Shown piece after piece: positions 25,201-36,430 of a DNA stretch of 64,000 nt. The DNA lies in NCBI RefSeq assembly GCF_037975245.1, contig NC_092575.1, positions 13,859,310-13,923,309 on the forward strand. The letters are read 5' to 3'. The notes below the pieces were generated by a model. It was not told where the DNA came from. It worked only from the letters and a program-made list of their open reading frames with translations, and did not search any database. The DNA comes from Apostichopus japonicus. Its lineage: Eukaryota; Echinodermata; Holothuroidea; Aspidochirotida; Stichopodidae. Position numbers and translations under genes: made by a program. Position 1 is the stretch's first letter. The number at the start of each line of letters is the position of its first letter.

Positions 25201-26019
25201 GGTGAATTCCCTAAAACGCTTAAAGTCTAACGATATGCATGAGACTAATGTGATATATCTTTAAGATCTGCGCAATTATACCTTTCTGATTTCTCATTGG
25301 ATGTGGTGACGTCATCACGTCAAATAAAGAGTAAACCTTTTTATGTTTTTTTTATTTTTGTATCTATTTAATTAAGTGCAAACTAATTTGTCTAAGAGCG
25401 AAGACGGTTCTAGCGTATCTTATTAGAGCAATGTTCGGCTAAATATCACAAAGATTTCAGGCGAGATTGTACATAAATAGTAATTAAATATGCACAGCAA
25501 CAAGCCCGTGGCCATGAATTCCGAGTTGGAGGCACACGTACAATTGATGGGGGGGGGGGGTATAATATTCGTGTCCTGCCTAACGAGTTTTGCAAACATG
25601 ATGGAGGCACAGATAGGGGCACAGAAATCTTCATTGAGGGTGAGGGTGGGTTGGACACATGCCTGAGCCCCACGAAGCTGCAGACTCGTTCTGTAACGTT
25701 CATGCAAAATATATTAAAGCGTGTCTAAACTATATAGCTTAACTTGAGTAATACTCGATAAATCTTGTAAACCCTGGAAAAAAATGAGAAACTGGCGACT
25801 ACACGCGGCAGCCTAAAATTACTCACATTTCGAGATATCTCAGATACTGTTCCACCTTCCGCGCACCCCCATCCGCCCACCTCATCCCAACCAAGCCCCT
25901 TCTCTTATTTCTATTTTTTCTCTTGAGCTAGACCTCAAAGTAGTAACGGATTATCGGGTCAGTTTTAACCACATTAATCATGTTTTGTATTAATAATAAA
26001 CACTTTGTCATCTATGCAG
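25201..26019. other. No gene recognised
   Basis: It contains a G-run at 25549-25560. Minus-strand frames of 85-94 codons (25423-25707) overlap each other and show no domain I can name. Confidence 0.55.
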
Positions 26020-26136
26020 AAATCGTCAACCACGTGAGACGCATTACTACTATCAAACTACACCTCCTCCACCACCGCAACCGCCACCACCGCAACCACC
26101 ACCCCCACTTCCACAGCGAGACATACCATTTGCAAG
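26020..26136 (+). CDS. Proline-rich coding exon (first of two linked exons)
   Basis: A 117-nt exon is flanked by acceptor TGTCATCTATGCAG and donor TTTGCAAG|GTATCA. After one nucleotide completing a codon it reads NRQPRETHYYYQTTPPPPPQ, more Pro/Gln, then PLPQRDIPFA, leaving AG. The other frames have early stops or lack bias. Its two spare nucleotides fit the single leading G of the exon at 30076 to give Arg, so both probably belong to one gene. The length is a multiple of three, so it could be skipped without a frameshift. Function unknown; the Pro/Gln tract looks like a flexible linker or a precursor spacer. Confidence 0.5.
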
Positions 26137-27474
26137 GTATCAATTGAAATCAACATCTAATTTGAACCTTGAATTTCCGATTGAAAAGTCGCAAGATGAG
26201 CTCTCTGACGTCAGATTGTATCACTTTAACTCCACGTAACAACTTGATATTCTAATGTATCTTCACTGGAGCTTGTATATCAGTCCATAAAACATTATAC
26301 CCGGTTTTGTCTTGTGTTTCCTCCTTTTAATTCTATAATTCTACTTTTTTTTGTTTCGTTTCACATATTTATCAGGACAGAGTTCATAACCTTTAAGAAT
26401 ATTTTCCCTAATCGTCAACATAGTAAATTTCAACACAATCAAGAAATTAAAGGCATCCATATATTTTTTGTCTTTACCATGCATGGAGCGCCGTAAGAGC
26501 TGCGAGCGAATGAGCGATGCACGGAGTTAAGGTGCGAAATTATTCAGGCGGTTTCTCGAAACTCGTGAAATCGACTACGAAGTCAATCCAACTGGGATAT
26601 ATGCATTCGAGGGAGGATCTCGTATTTCCATTTTCAAATTATGGCTGCCTTCATTTTTTTTTTCTTTCTTAGTAAAGTCAGAACAGTAACAGATTTTTAT
26701 CTTTCCTTTCCCTTTCTTACACCACGTGACTGTATATTTAGCTATACCGTGTGCGGCCAAGACTTGTACATTCCAAGTCGATAGTAAGAGGATGAATACA
26801 AAATTGAGAGAAGTAATGACATTGATATTCATGAAAACGTTGAGCAAAGAAACAAGGTTGGTTTAGGGTGTAACATTTCATTTTAAAATGGCTAAAAGTT
26901 TTTCTTACGTGAAGATAGGTTATCGAAACATGGTCGCTTCTTAATATGTTAGCACGTTACTATACAGTAAGGAAGCTGATGTAAACATATAGGACGTTAA
27001 AGTGTGCACTGATGTGTCTCACAGGCACAATTCTTACCGAGATGAACGGTCTAAACTGTTAAAGCTACACTTTTGAATTTGAAAGATGCATTAAAGAGGA
27101 AGGAAACGTTGTGCTTCAATTCAAAACATTTAATTCACCCAAATTATGGAAACTGTCCAAAGTCGTCCGAAATTATGTAAAGTTTTGTACTTCCATAAAA
27201 ACCAGTTGCATACTTGAAGTTAATGAGAATGTGAGACACAGGTACGAAAATGAGACTAATAAAGTCCTTTGTATTGATGAAATGTATTGCTGAAGTAACT
27301 TACAAATATATAGATGTCTTAATTAAAGTTTGGACTTCTTTTCAAGGAAGTGGCAAAGTGGCATACAAGTGTAAACCAGTGACAGAGTAAGTCCTTCCTA
27401 ACCTGATGAGGAAGATAGCACACTTCTCTCCATGGTAGAAGATTTAAAAAAATAAATTTACGTTTTCAATTGTG

Positions 27475-27475
<1 letters not shown>

Positions 27476-27531
<56 letters not shown>
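27476..27531. repeat. (TA)n microsatellite
   Basis: About 56 bp of uninterrupted TA. Confidence 0.97.
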
Positions 27532-27534
<3 letters not shown>

Positions 27535-27590
27535 GAAAATCGCAATGAGTTGGAAAATCAAGAACAGTGAAAAAACTTTCAGCCTCCACC

Positions 27591-27592
<2 letters not shown>

Positions 27593-27627
<35 letters not shown>

Positions 27628-27670
27628 ATCTATATATATATATATATAACATATATATATTATATATTTA
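27593..27670. repeat. Interrupted (TA)n microsatellite
   Basis: TA tract broken by CTATC and AACA. Confidence 0.93.
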
Positions 27671-28775
27671 TAAATTTAATCGTATGCTATCCTAACCCAC
27701 CCGAAACGAGCCCCCCCCCCCCTCCCCCTCCTTGACAATCACATTCCATCAACACCTAAGAAATTTTCTCTATAATGTTAACTAAATGATTAGGGCTGGT
27801 TAAAATTGCGCACTCTGAAATCCTCAGTTTTCGCAATCTTACAAACCAAAATGCCATCCACTGAAATTTTTATATATTTAGCTAGCATTTAGATTGATTA
27901 ATGACACGTTCAAAATACGTCATTTTGCTATTTCTTATTTAGGTAACAGTGCACTTCTCAGTTGATTCCTGAGGATATCAAACTATGTATTGGATTAAAA
28001 TCATTCGTTCAACCGATTTAGTTATCTAACGCCTTAGTACAGACACCTTCGGGCCCCCAAAGATGACAAAACGCGGACTGTTGTAGATTTAAGTAGCGAT
28101 ATATTAACTTGGTAATATACAAGAATAAGAATAAAACCGAATATTGGTTAGTATATAGCAGTTATGCATCATGTTGCTTATAGTAGGTTATATAGCTCTA
28201 CTGGTGGATACGCATGACATAAAATCTTTGTAAAAGCAAATATGAAACAAAAAGGTGAGTCAGATATTTGCTTGCATGATGTATTTCTTACAATCCATAT
28301 TTAGAAATATAACGTGTTTTTTATACAGAATTGTGAGAGAATATTCTTTATTTAGGAATATCTCATTATATCACTGTTTTTTGTGCTTGGTTTCGAATTT
28401 CCTCTAAATTTCCTCTAATTTCAAAATAAGAGTAAAATTCATCAAACTTTGGTAATTTCCAAGTGTTTACCAAAACATAAACAAAACATTTTTACGAAGT
28501 ATTTAACGATTCTTTTCGAATCTACAAATTTTGATATTTTTATGTTTTCTTTCATATTCATATTTAATCACATAATGATGAAAACTGCAAAACAATTTTG
28601 AAGTTTTGTGTTCATTTTTGTGTTTGTTTATTTGTTTGTTTTTTTGTGAAATGAAAGCTGACTATGGAAGCTAATGAACTGCATTGTAATAGGAATTTGG
28701 ATTAAAAAAGCAAAATCATTGATCAAATCAAACACAAAAACTGTTATGAATGCACCCTATGCGTTTTGTTAATGA

Positions 28776-28916
28776 ACGATGTGAAGGATGAGGATGAGGT
28801 TGAGGATGAGGTTGAGGTTGAGGATGAGGTTGATGATGAGGTTGAGGTTGAGGATGAGGTTGAGGATGCGGATGAGGATGAGGATGAGGATGAGGGAGAA
28901 GGAGAAGGAGAAGGAG
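28776..28916. repeat. Purine-rich hexamer minisatellite (GAGGAT/GAGGTT)
   Basis: About 23 tandem hexamers of GAGGAT, GAGGTT and variants, passing into GAGAAG units. The minus-strand frame with repeated His-Pro is only this repeat translated. Confidence 0.95.
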
Positions 28917-29249
28917 TAGCACTACAAAATATAGGATGAAACTGATTTTTCTTAATATACCTTAAGTAGATGAATACTTTACTTGACTTTAGTTCCTAGC
29001 TGCGGCATGTGAACATGTTAGCATTGGTAGTCTATAATATCCATCAGCCGATAGTGCAGAGACAATTGCCTTAATAGAACACATTAATAATGATCTTGGG
29101 GGAAGAGGGACGTACAGTATAAATTTATGTATATATATGTTTAAATATATATATATAGGTCTATATAGACAAAGGAGAAGTGGATTGGATCGAAATTATC
29201 AAATGATGTCTTATTTATAGGCTCAGTCTAATCAATTCCAAACTTAGTT

Positions 29250-29500
29250 TGAATGATACGGTATAAATACTCCAAATATACGAATTCGATTTTCTGTCAC
29301 AGCATACAAATACGATTTCCTGTCCGTATAGTATACGTATACGATTTGCTACCTCCATACACGTACACGGTTGGCTGACACCGTATGCAAGTATACGGGT
29401 TTCTGTCCCCATATACAAATAGGATTGCAGTCACCGTACACTATACGATTTTCTGTCCATGTAGTACGTATACGGTTTGTAGTCACTATACTTTATGATC
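29250..29500. repeat. Degenerate minisatellite built on TATACGATTTTCTGTC
   Basis: Motifs of the form (T)ATACGATTT-CTGTC-CCGTATA recur about seven times at roughly 30-35 bp spacing: CGATTTTCTGTCACAG, CGATTTCCTGTCCGTA, CGATTTGCTACC, CGGTTGGCTGACACCG, CGGGTTTCTGTCCCCA, CGATTTTCTGTCCATG, CGGTTTGTAGTCAC. Confidence 0.7.
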
Positions 29501-30075
29501 AAAACATATGTCATTAATAACCATACTAACAATCAGGTCGCAGCTAAAGACGTTTTAGCCAAATTAGAACGGGAAAAAATCTCTTGCTACTATAACGTCA
29601 GTGATTAGAACAATCTCATATATTAAGGATCAAAATTGTTTTACAAATTTAGGCAATTTTCCTTTCCTTGTATTTCTTTTTTCTCTTTTTTTTTACCACC
29701 GGGTTTGGTTGTGTTTGGCTTGACAGCGTGTGTGTTTAATCTTTCATAACGCGAACCTGCGATCATCTGAATCGTAAATCCTGCACGCTCTAACACTCTC
29801 AAGTTCAACCATCCCAAAATTCGGAAGTGAAGAGAAACGCCAAATGCAGAGAAATTGATAAATTTTTGAAACACAATTAGGCGACTGATATGGAAACAAA
29901 TTAGCATATCGTCTTGTTTAGACAAGAAAAATTAGCTGCATGGGGAAAATAAGGTTAATGTTTAATGTTTGGATAAAGTTGGGATTTAACATATGGATGA
30001 ATAGCGAATTGAATTATGCAACGCTGAAAATTTAATGATTTGAATATAAATATGGCTGAATGTGTTTGTCTACAG

Positions 30076-30247
30076 GTTGAATTATGTGGCTAGAAACGTG
30101 GGTTGTGAAAACGATGAATTAGAAAAATACATTAAGCCAACTCGCCAAAAGAGGGCGTATACCGTGGACTTTGGTTTGGGAGCTAGGAGGGGGGAGGAGG
30201 GAGGAAGGAGGAATGGGGAAAGGAGGAGGCGAAGGAGGAGGGAGGAG
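30076..30247 (+). CDS. Basic exon with dibasic sites (second of two linked exons)
   Basis: A 172-nt exon after acceptor TTTGTCTACAG, ending at donor GAGGAG|GTAAGC in phase 0. With the preceding exon it reads LNYVARNVGCENDELEKYIK, then PTRQKRAYTVDFGLGARR, then a Gly/Glu/Arg-rich end with seven consecutive Arg. KR and RR pairs around AYTVDFGLGA look like prohormone cleavage sites. TVDFGL also recalls the N-terminus of DH31/calcitonin-type peptides, but no C-terminal amidation site is visible, since Ala separates Gly from RR. I have no signal peptide exon, so a neuropeptide precursor is only a possibility. The Arg-rich end comes from a purine-rich GGA/AGG repeat and may be low-complexity coding. 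If the donor is not used, the frame stops at 30293-30295. Confidence 0.45.
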
Positions 30248-31139
30248 GTAAGCACTGATGGAGAAGAATCTACGTCAATAAGGAAAGGGGTTTGACGTAT
30301 TGAATTCATCATCGTGCAAAGGGGTGTCACATTCTGTATAGCTATAAACTGTTATGTGCACATGGTCAGGTTGCAAATAATTGCAACTTTAAACAAGGCC
30401 AACATTTTGTACATTGATAATAACGGTGAGTTCTGAAAGATGGAGAAAACACAATGTAAATCTTTCAAACTAGACATGGATTTGTGCGTTGTGATCGTTT
30501 TTCAGACATCATCAACCCAATACACACCCCCACCCCAACCCTTTCTCCCGTCCTGTCATTCTCCCGCCCCTGTGTCTTGCTTCAACATTGCGAAATAACC
30601 TTCCGTTAGTTCCAATACCATTATGGTAATGTATACCATGATTAAGCTGCAAACCGAGCTCTCTTATTTCACACAAACACACACTTCTAAAAGTCTTGCA
30701 GCTTTAACGTAGCCCTAACTGTCTTAAGACAGAAAAATAACCAAACTACAAAGTATTGTAGTTGCTTACTTAAAGAGTCATATAAAACGTGATATTGGAA
30801 TTTTTGCCTAACGAATCTTTAAAGAAAATAGATGACTCAAATTCCATTACATAAGTACTTTTCCAGAAAAAGAACGTAAAGGACTACCAATACTAATTCT
30901 CATTAATCGAAACAAAAAATATTCAAAGAGACACAGAAGGTCGGTATAGTCTTTGGTTAGCATATAACGAAATACAAATCCTTTCAAATAATTGAGCCAT
31001 ATCCAGGTGGAGATAAGAGATTCGTGATACCATAGTTGAAATAACACCGTCAGGAGCACACTGTTAGACAATAAAGGAAGTGAAGACTCGCGCACAAAGA
31101 AACGTCTGATGCCGGTAATCTGACCTAGTTTCGAATTAG
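30248..31139. other. No gene recognised
   Basis: Presumed intron or flank of the basic exon. Contains only short frames. Confidence 0.5.
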
Positions 31140-31382
31140 GTGTATGTATGTATAGTGATCTTCCCGCAAGCAGGAACTCGCGAAAGAAGCCATGGAGGCT
31201 TATAGACTCGCAAGCTGACCGTAGCCAATCTCTCGGCACACATCCATTTAACGTCCATGTCAGGAAGTTGTTATTGAACAACACCCTTGCCAGACGACAC
31301 ACATTGCTGTCGGCGGGGAATCGAACCGGGGATCTCATGACTGGGAGACGCCGGCGTTAACCACTAGGCTATACACTCCGCC
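31140..31382 (-). mobile_element. tRNA-derived SINE, minus strand, near full length
   Basis: Read on the minus strand it begins near 31382 with a box A-like TAGCCTAGTGGTTAACGCC and has box B GGTTCGATTC. The body shares ATGGACGTTAAATG, a region near CTTGCGAGTCTATAAGCC and GCGAGTTCCTGCTTGCGG with the copy at 37303. It ends in a short (ATAC)n tail at 31140-31154. The 163-codon frame over it is not a gene. Confidence 0.85.
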
Positions 31383-32559
31383 AGGTGTAACAGAAGTGTT
31401 AGACACCACCATCGATCCCAGAAAATATACACACAGCTTGCTACCGTTGGTAATTAGACACAAGTGTAGAGTCAATACATACAGCAACGGTCAACACCCA
31501 CAACACAGTGTACATATAGCAGCGATGGACATCTCACGTCTAGATACAAGATAACAAGGTATCACGTTCCATACTGTCTGCATTTTGTAGCAACAAGAAG
31601 AAAACTTCACCAACAAGCAACGGAGAATTAACTTTTTTCAGAGGGCGGCACGCGGTTTTGGGCGAGTCTTCAATGCCTTTAAAGACAAGTCATACAAGCT
31701 AGAACCTAGCCATGCACGAAAACCAAGAACTTGATCAACTCTCAGTCACAGTTCCCGTACATAGAGACTTAAGGCCTAATCATTCTTCACTTATCTCTCG
31801 CATAGTTCTTTGAGGAAATATGTAATAGATGCAAAACTGTAAAATTGCAATTTGGCATGAACGTTAGGAGCGAAACATAACAAAACAATTGATTAATATG
31901 AAACAAAATAAGTCCAAACGATTAACCGCTATATTCTGATTTAGGTTTCTGTGAAAGCAAAAACTCAACATTCAAATTTATGGATCGCTATGCAGATCGA
32001 AAGTTCCTTCCTCAATTAATGCCCACTGCGTCCTGCTAGAGTTACTTCTCCCCCCCCCCCCCCATCGATCCTTCCCACTTCCAGTTTCACAAGACGCTTA
32101 CTCCTCCTTTCGACTCTTATGACTGCGCTATTGTTAAAATGTTTCATATTGACATATTAATTAAATTAGTAACCACATTAAACTTATTGTTTTGATTTGT
32201 AAGAGTGTTTCTGGAAACACTTGTGGTTTAAAAATGATGTCGTTATTTGGGAGAATCTTGGAATCTATTATCTATAAACTTTCTTTTGAGAAAGAAAACA
32301 CGAAAGTAACTGTACATAATATTTCTTTTTGTTTTGCCCGACTACACATATTTTAAGAACGCAGGCTTAATAACATCATCAAAAAGTGCCTTAGTCATCT
32401 TTTGGCGGTCTTAACAACTAAAAATAATCGATGTAAACTTGCATACTTAATTAAGATCTATCGACGGAACATGGAAGTTACCTATAAGGTGGCGCCATTT
32501 CAATACATTTTCTAAATTTCTTATGAGATATTCTGATGGCTATGTAAAGCTTGCGTACA
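31383..32559. other. No gene recognised
   Basis: It contains a C-run at 32050-32063. No exon or domain was seen. Confidence 0.55.
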
Positions 32560-32880
32560 CACAGATTGAGGAGAATTAGCGCCTCGTTAGGTCACGTATT
32601 TACATGGACTGCTCACATGCCGGTCGCACATAGTGTTTCGACCCTCTGGTTATAGGCAATGATTCCCACCTAACACGCTTCTGGTCGACTTCTGACCGAC
32701 CCTCCTTGCATCCTCCCGGATTCTTTCGCGACATCAAGGGAGACATGTATAGCGGGATCCTGGGCCACAGATAAGCACCTTACCTACAGCCACCGACCTT
32801 GTCTCGAACCCTAGCACGATTTGCACGATTAGTACTGCAATATCTTTCGCTTACACCTTCGCGCTAACAAACACGTCATG
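32560..32880 (-). mobile_element. Possible second SINE family, tRNA-like head
   Basis: On the minus strand near 32873 the sequence reads GTTTGTTAGCGCGAAGGTG, then about 45 nt later GGTTCGAGAC, spaced like boxes A and B of a tRNA. The following 250 bp are more GC-rich than their surroundings. The 3' limit and target duplication were not identified, so the end is approximate. Confidence 0.4.
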
Positions 32881-32895
32881 CTGGAAGAGTAACTT

Positions 32896-33786
32896 TAGAA
32901 TTGATACTTAATTTCTTCCGGTTTATTGCCTTTTCACTTTACAAAATCGATAAATACAGGATTATACAAAGGAGAAAGAAAAACAGTTACCTAGTATATA
33001 TACAAGCTGAAAATAAAAATAATAAGTTGATCTACACTCTAACCATACGGTAACTTACTTGTAATTCCCCGTTTACCATTCCACATCAAGACGAACCAGG
33101 AAACCAAGTTTTCATAAATTTGACTTCTGACCATCTACTAAACTCAATTTCAATGCGCTCTTGCCTTTCTCTTTTAATCAATTTCACTACCTCCTTTTCA
33201 TCAATAATTCTCTTATCAAACACAAGTCGACACCTTCTATTCCAAACTACTTTATTAACGATACCAAATACAAAGACCAGTCTTTCCCATGTCAGCCTAT
33301 GTAATCCATGGTTAAGAACTCCGAGTAAGAAGGCATCAGAAGTGAGTCAAGTATTCCTACCAACAAGCCTTTCAACAACTTTATTTACCCAGGATAAGAC
33401 CCTTGATATGTTTGTACACTCCCAAAACACGTGCCGAAAACTCTCTGGTTTCTTGCAAAATGAACACAGACCGTCACCGTTTCCCCACCTGTGCAGCTTC
33501 TCTGCTGTGCACATTGCCCCGTGAGTTATTCTCCAATTTAAAACTTGTAACTTATTACATAAAATAGAGTGAAACACCATTTTCCAAGTACTAGCCCAGT
33601 CGCAAGATGGATCATTGCTTTTGAACCCTAGGTACAACAGTTTCAGTGTCCAAAATACTAACCAATACCTTGATCCTAGAATGATCTGTGAACAAAGGGT
33701 CTATCGTGTGCAGGGACTGCATAATTAATGAAATCGCTGTACTGTACGATGTTGATTACGATGTACGATGTAGAATTGATACTTAA
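32896..33786 (-). mobile_element. 5'-truncated LINE with 16-bp target site duplication
   Basis: Direct repeats TAGAATTGATACTTAA at 32896-32911 and 33771-33786 bracket an 859-bp insert. On the minus strand the insert codes for the end of a LINE ORF2, followed by an untranslated tail with AATAAA and an end at CCGGAAGAAA. The long target duplication and missing 5' part are the usual result of target-primed reverse transcription. The L1/Tx1-like affiliation is inferred from the C-terminal zinc-knuckle style. Confidence 0.88.
33097..33690 (-). pseudogene. LINE ORF2 C-terminus (zf-RVT region), one in-frame stop
   Basis: From about 33690 down, the frame reads QIILGSRYWLVFWTLKLLYL and then a reverse-transcriptase C-terminal zinc-binding pattern: WRITHGAMCTAEKLHRWGNG, CSFCKK, then H and C in FRHVFWEC. 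A TGA at 33345-33347 interrupts the frame just after VVERLVGRNT. The frame then continues with LTSDAFLLGVLNHGLHRL and ends MKTWFPGSS before a stop at 33097-33099. The endonuclease and polymerase domains are absent because the copy is 5'-truncated, so it cannot move by itself. Confidence 0.8.
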
Positions 33787-35272
33787 ATATTCGATAGAGA
33801 ACAAGGGGGTAAAACGTGGAGTGCTGTTTGGTCGTCCCATGTTTACGCGGGAATCGAAACTCACACCACAACACTGCCAGTCAGCCCTTACTCCACAGAG
33901 CTATCTGACCACTTTGATGTAGAAATAAGCTTCGTCATATCTTTGAAGGACAAACCAAATACATCCTTTATCTATACAATACTCAGAAGTCTCCAAAGAC
34001 CATCGTTACTGTAAAGTACAACGGTTTAGCCGGCAATGGCCTTCGTGGAAAGAATTGTCAATGAATGCGGCAAAAGGGTTATAAGCAACAACATATTTAA
34101 GTTAAAAATTCGTTTCTATTCCGTTCAAGACGCATAGCTGGATGTTAATGTTTGACTAACTTGAAACTCTATTCCTTGTCACCTTCATTTAACATCCAAC
34201 TTGACTTTTATTAGGAAATATCAAATTTTATTTGAATATAGACTATATTTTAAGCTTAATGGTTCACAGATCACACCCTTACTTGATCAAGTGACGTTTT
34301 TGAACTGTGCGAATCTATAATAACCATCCTGATTGGCAATTACAAAGCATCATTTTCTGCACAAATTAATAAGAATATAGCCTTACGTTTTCTTCAAATT
34401 TTGACCAAACTCAACAACGCTCCTATGCAGGAAGGGAAGAACGAAAGTTAAATGGAAGAACAAAAGCAAAACTAATTTCGCACAGTAAATAAAATACATT
34501 ACATAGTCATATATCATCTAAATGCGGTACAACTTACATAGTCGAAACATGGTGAACATTATTTCAAACGTATATGGCTCCATTTTGCAACTAAGCACTC
34601 TCCAGGTTTGAAACAAATGTATTAAGCGACACCGTACCCTTAAACACTTCTCATGAAGGACACAACATCTTGGCACCTCCTACACTAAAGGTGGTTGCGC
34701 CCTTGCTGGTTGGTTGCTAGAGACCATGTATAGAGACTTTGCTTACTACTGAAACCAATTGGCTGCGCTTTTAATGGGTTCTTTGGAGCAGGTTGCTAAG
34801 GAATAGTTATAGTTTTGGAGGTCTGTGGTGATTCGATCAATCAACAGTTTGGATATAACATATCCCATCAAATATAGCCTCCTCCAAGCTTTTGTCCATC
34901 GGGCACATTTGCTGAGATCCCGGAAATCATTCGAGTCACAAGAATCTCATATAATTAGTTTCATTGCCGGAACCTTCGATTCGACGTGTAAATCAATTCA
35001 GTTCATCGTTTTCACACGTCTTGACTCAACATTAATTGGAACGAAGAAGAAATCTTTACAAATAAGAAAAAAATCATTATTTAATCCTTTGGAACTTTTA
35101 ACTCGTTTTACTTGCAGTGACGAATCAGTAAATTATAGGTTTCTCAGCCTAACCAGTAATCAACCTAAGTGAAAGATCCGTAATCCGTATACCCTCTACT
35201 CGAAGCTACTGGGAGTCCAACCCGTAAGTCTAACACGAAATGTCTTCCGCCATTACAATATTCCCTGTCACT
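33787..35272. other. No gene recognised
   Basis: AT-rich. A 115-codon frame at 34825-35172 (+) has no signal peptide, domain or splice context that I trust. Confidence 0.5.
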
Positions 35273-36430
35273 TCAAAAAATTTCGTAATCAGTTACGTCA
35301 TCATACTCATTCCCTTCTTCGTCTGTCACACCTGCTACAGTCGGGTTCTCTGTCTTACTAATATTATCATCTCTTACGTCATTTGAAGTGCGACGTCTAC
35401 GCCTTCTTCGAGAACATAATACCACAAAGCTGACAACCAGTATGCTGGATACTAAGCAAGGGACCAATACATACAGAGTGATTATCACAGGAGGCGGCGT
35501 ATACATCTTGGTATCCTTGCCAGACGTTGAACTTCCTTCTCGGAATTCTGTGACAGCTCGAAGGTGTGTTGTTGATGGTAAAGAATGTAACGGCCAGGCG
35601 TTTGAACGAACAAAGTCGAAGACGCATTCACTGTCTTCCGTGGGAGTCATATCTAAGTCAACTTTGCGCCGCACGGCTGAACATTTCCATAGAGAGTTTG
35701 CACAGTTTTGGACGTAAGCACTTTGCGTCGTTTGCCACCTATCCATATATGATGGACTGGTGACGGCTTCGTGAGAGCAATTTCCTGACGAGAAGATCTG
35801 AAGTTGGATAGCCGCAACAAGATCATCATTAACGACACATGTCACAAAGAATCTCTCTATCGACTCCCCAGATTTTGACGTCGTTACAGGGTTCTCCACT
35901 TCATCAGCTCTACAAGTTGGTATTGGGGGAGTAGAATAATCATTTAACAGGCGAAATCTGTGACTAAGAATGACACCATCTGGATTAAAAACAGTACCCT
36001 CGGTGAGGATTAGGTCGTAAGTCCCCGCGTCGTTGGACATTACATCTCTAACTATGAAAGAAATTTCAGCCGTTATTTCATTTCGTTCCATGAAGTCTTC
36101 ACGGTCGATATTTGAGATGCTGAACGAATAACGACCGCTGGAATAGATATCATTAAACCAAAATCTGCCTTTAAAATCAAAGTTCGGCTTTGTATAATTA
36201 CTCGATACAATATTTGTCGTGAAGTTCAGATACACCCAACAGAAACCTAAATCATCAACAGAGAACGACACAGGGGGAAATGCGACATCACAATCTGTTG
36301 ACGTTACGTAACAATTAGTATACCTCACATTGGTCGGATGTTCGCATTGAAGCCTGCAATGGTTCTCGGGTAAAGGTGTTCCGAAGACGCATGAAAGAAT
36401 ATTGAACAGAGATAACAATTTGAACCCCAT
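35273..36430 (-). CDS. Ig-like single-pass membrane protein, single coding exon (385 aa)
   Basis: ATG at 36430-36428, with an acceptor (TTTTCTTCCAG|G) directly upstream, so a 5' untranslated exon is likely. Residues 1-18 form a hydrophobic signal peptide (MGFKLLSLFNILSCVFG). The ectodomain (about 20-312) has at least ten cysteines and N-glycosylation sites at Asn69, Asn78 and Asn217. DAGTYDLIL at 134-142 is the D-x-G-x-Y signature near the end of a V-type Ig fold. Residues 315-339 are a membrane span, followed by a stop-transfer run of seven Arg (341-347). The acidic tail ends with tyrosines in EYDDVTDYEIF. This is a type I surface receptor or adhesion protein of unknown partner; I do not recognise an orthologue. 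The whole frame is uninterrupted. Confidence 0.8.
   Translation of the reverse strand: MGFKLLSLFNILSCVFGTPLPENHCRLQCEHPTNVRYTNCYVTSTDCDVAFPPVSFSVDDLGFCWVYLNFTTNIVSSNYTKPNFDFKGRFWFNDIYSSGRYSFSISNIDREDFMERNEITAEISFIVRDVMSNDAGTYDLILTEGTVFNPDGVILSHRFRLLNDYSTPPIPTCRADEVENPVTTSKSGESIERFFVTCVVNDDLVAAIQLQIFSSGNCSHEAVTSPSYMDRWQTTQSAYVQNCANSLWKCSAVRRKVDLDMTPTEDSECVFDFVRSNAWPLHSLPSTTHLRAVTEFREGSSTSGKDTKMYTPPPVIITLYVLVPCLVSSILVVSFVVLCSRRRRRRRTSNDVRDDNISKTENPTVAGVTDEEGNEYDDVTDYEIF

Larger units (their letters stand above)
26137..28775. other. Probable intron between the two linked exons, left part
   Basis: No other exon is convincing here. It contains AT microsatellites (listed separately) and a C-run at 27713-27722. 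Confidence 0.45.

Noticed and set aside
28728-28922. Minus-strand His-Pro repeat protein
   Set aside because: Direct translation of the hexamer minisatellite.
30847-31338. 163-codon minus frame
   Set aside because: Runs through a SINE; no domain or coding-like composition.
34825-35172. 115-codon plus frame
   Set aside because: Starts at GTG; no domain, no splice context; compatible with chance.
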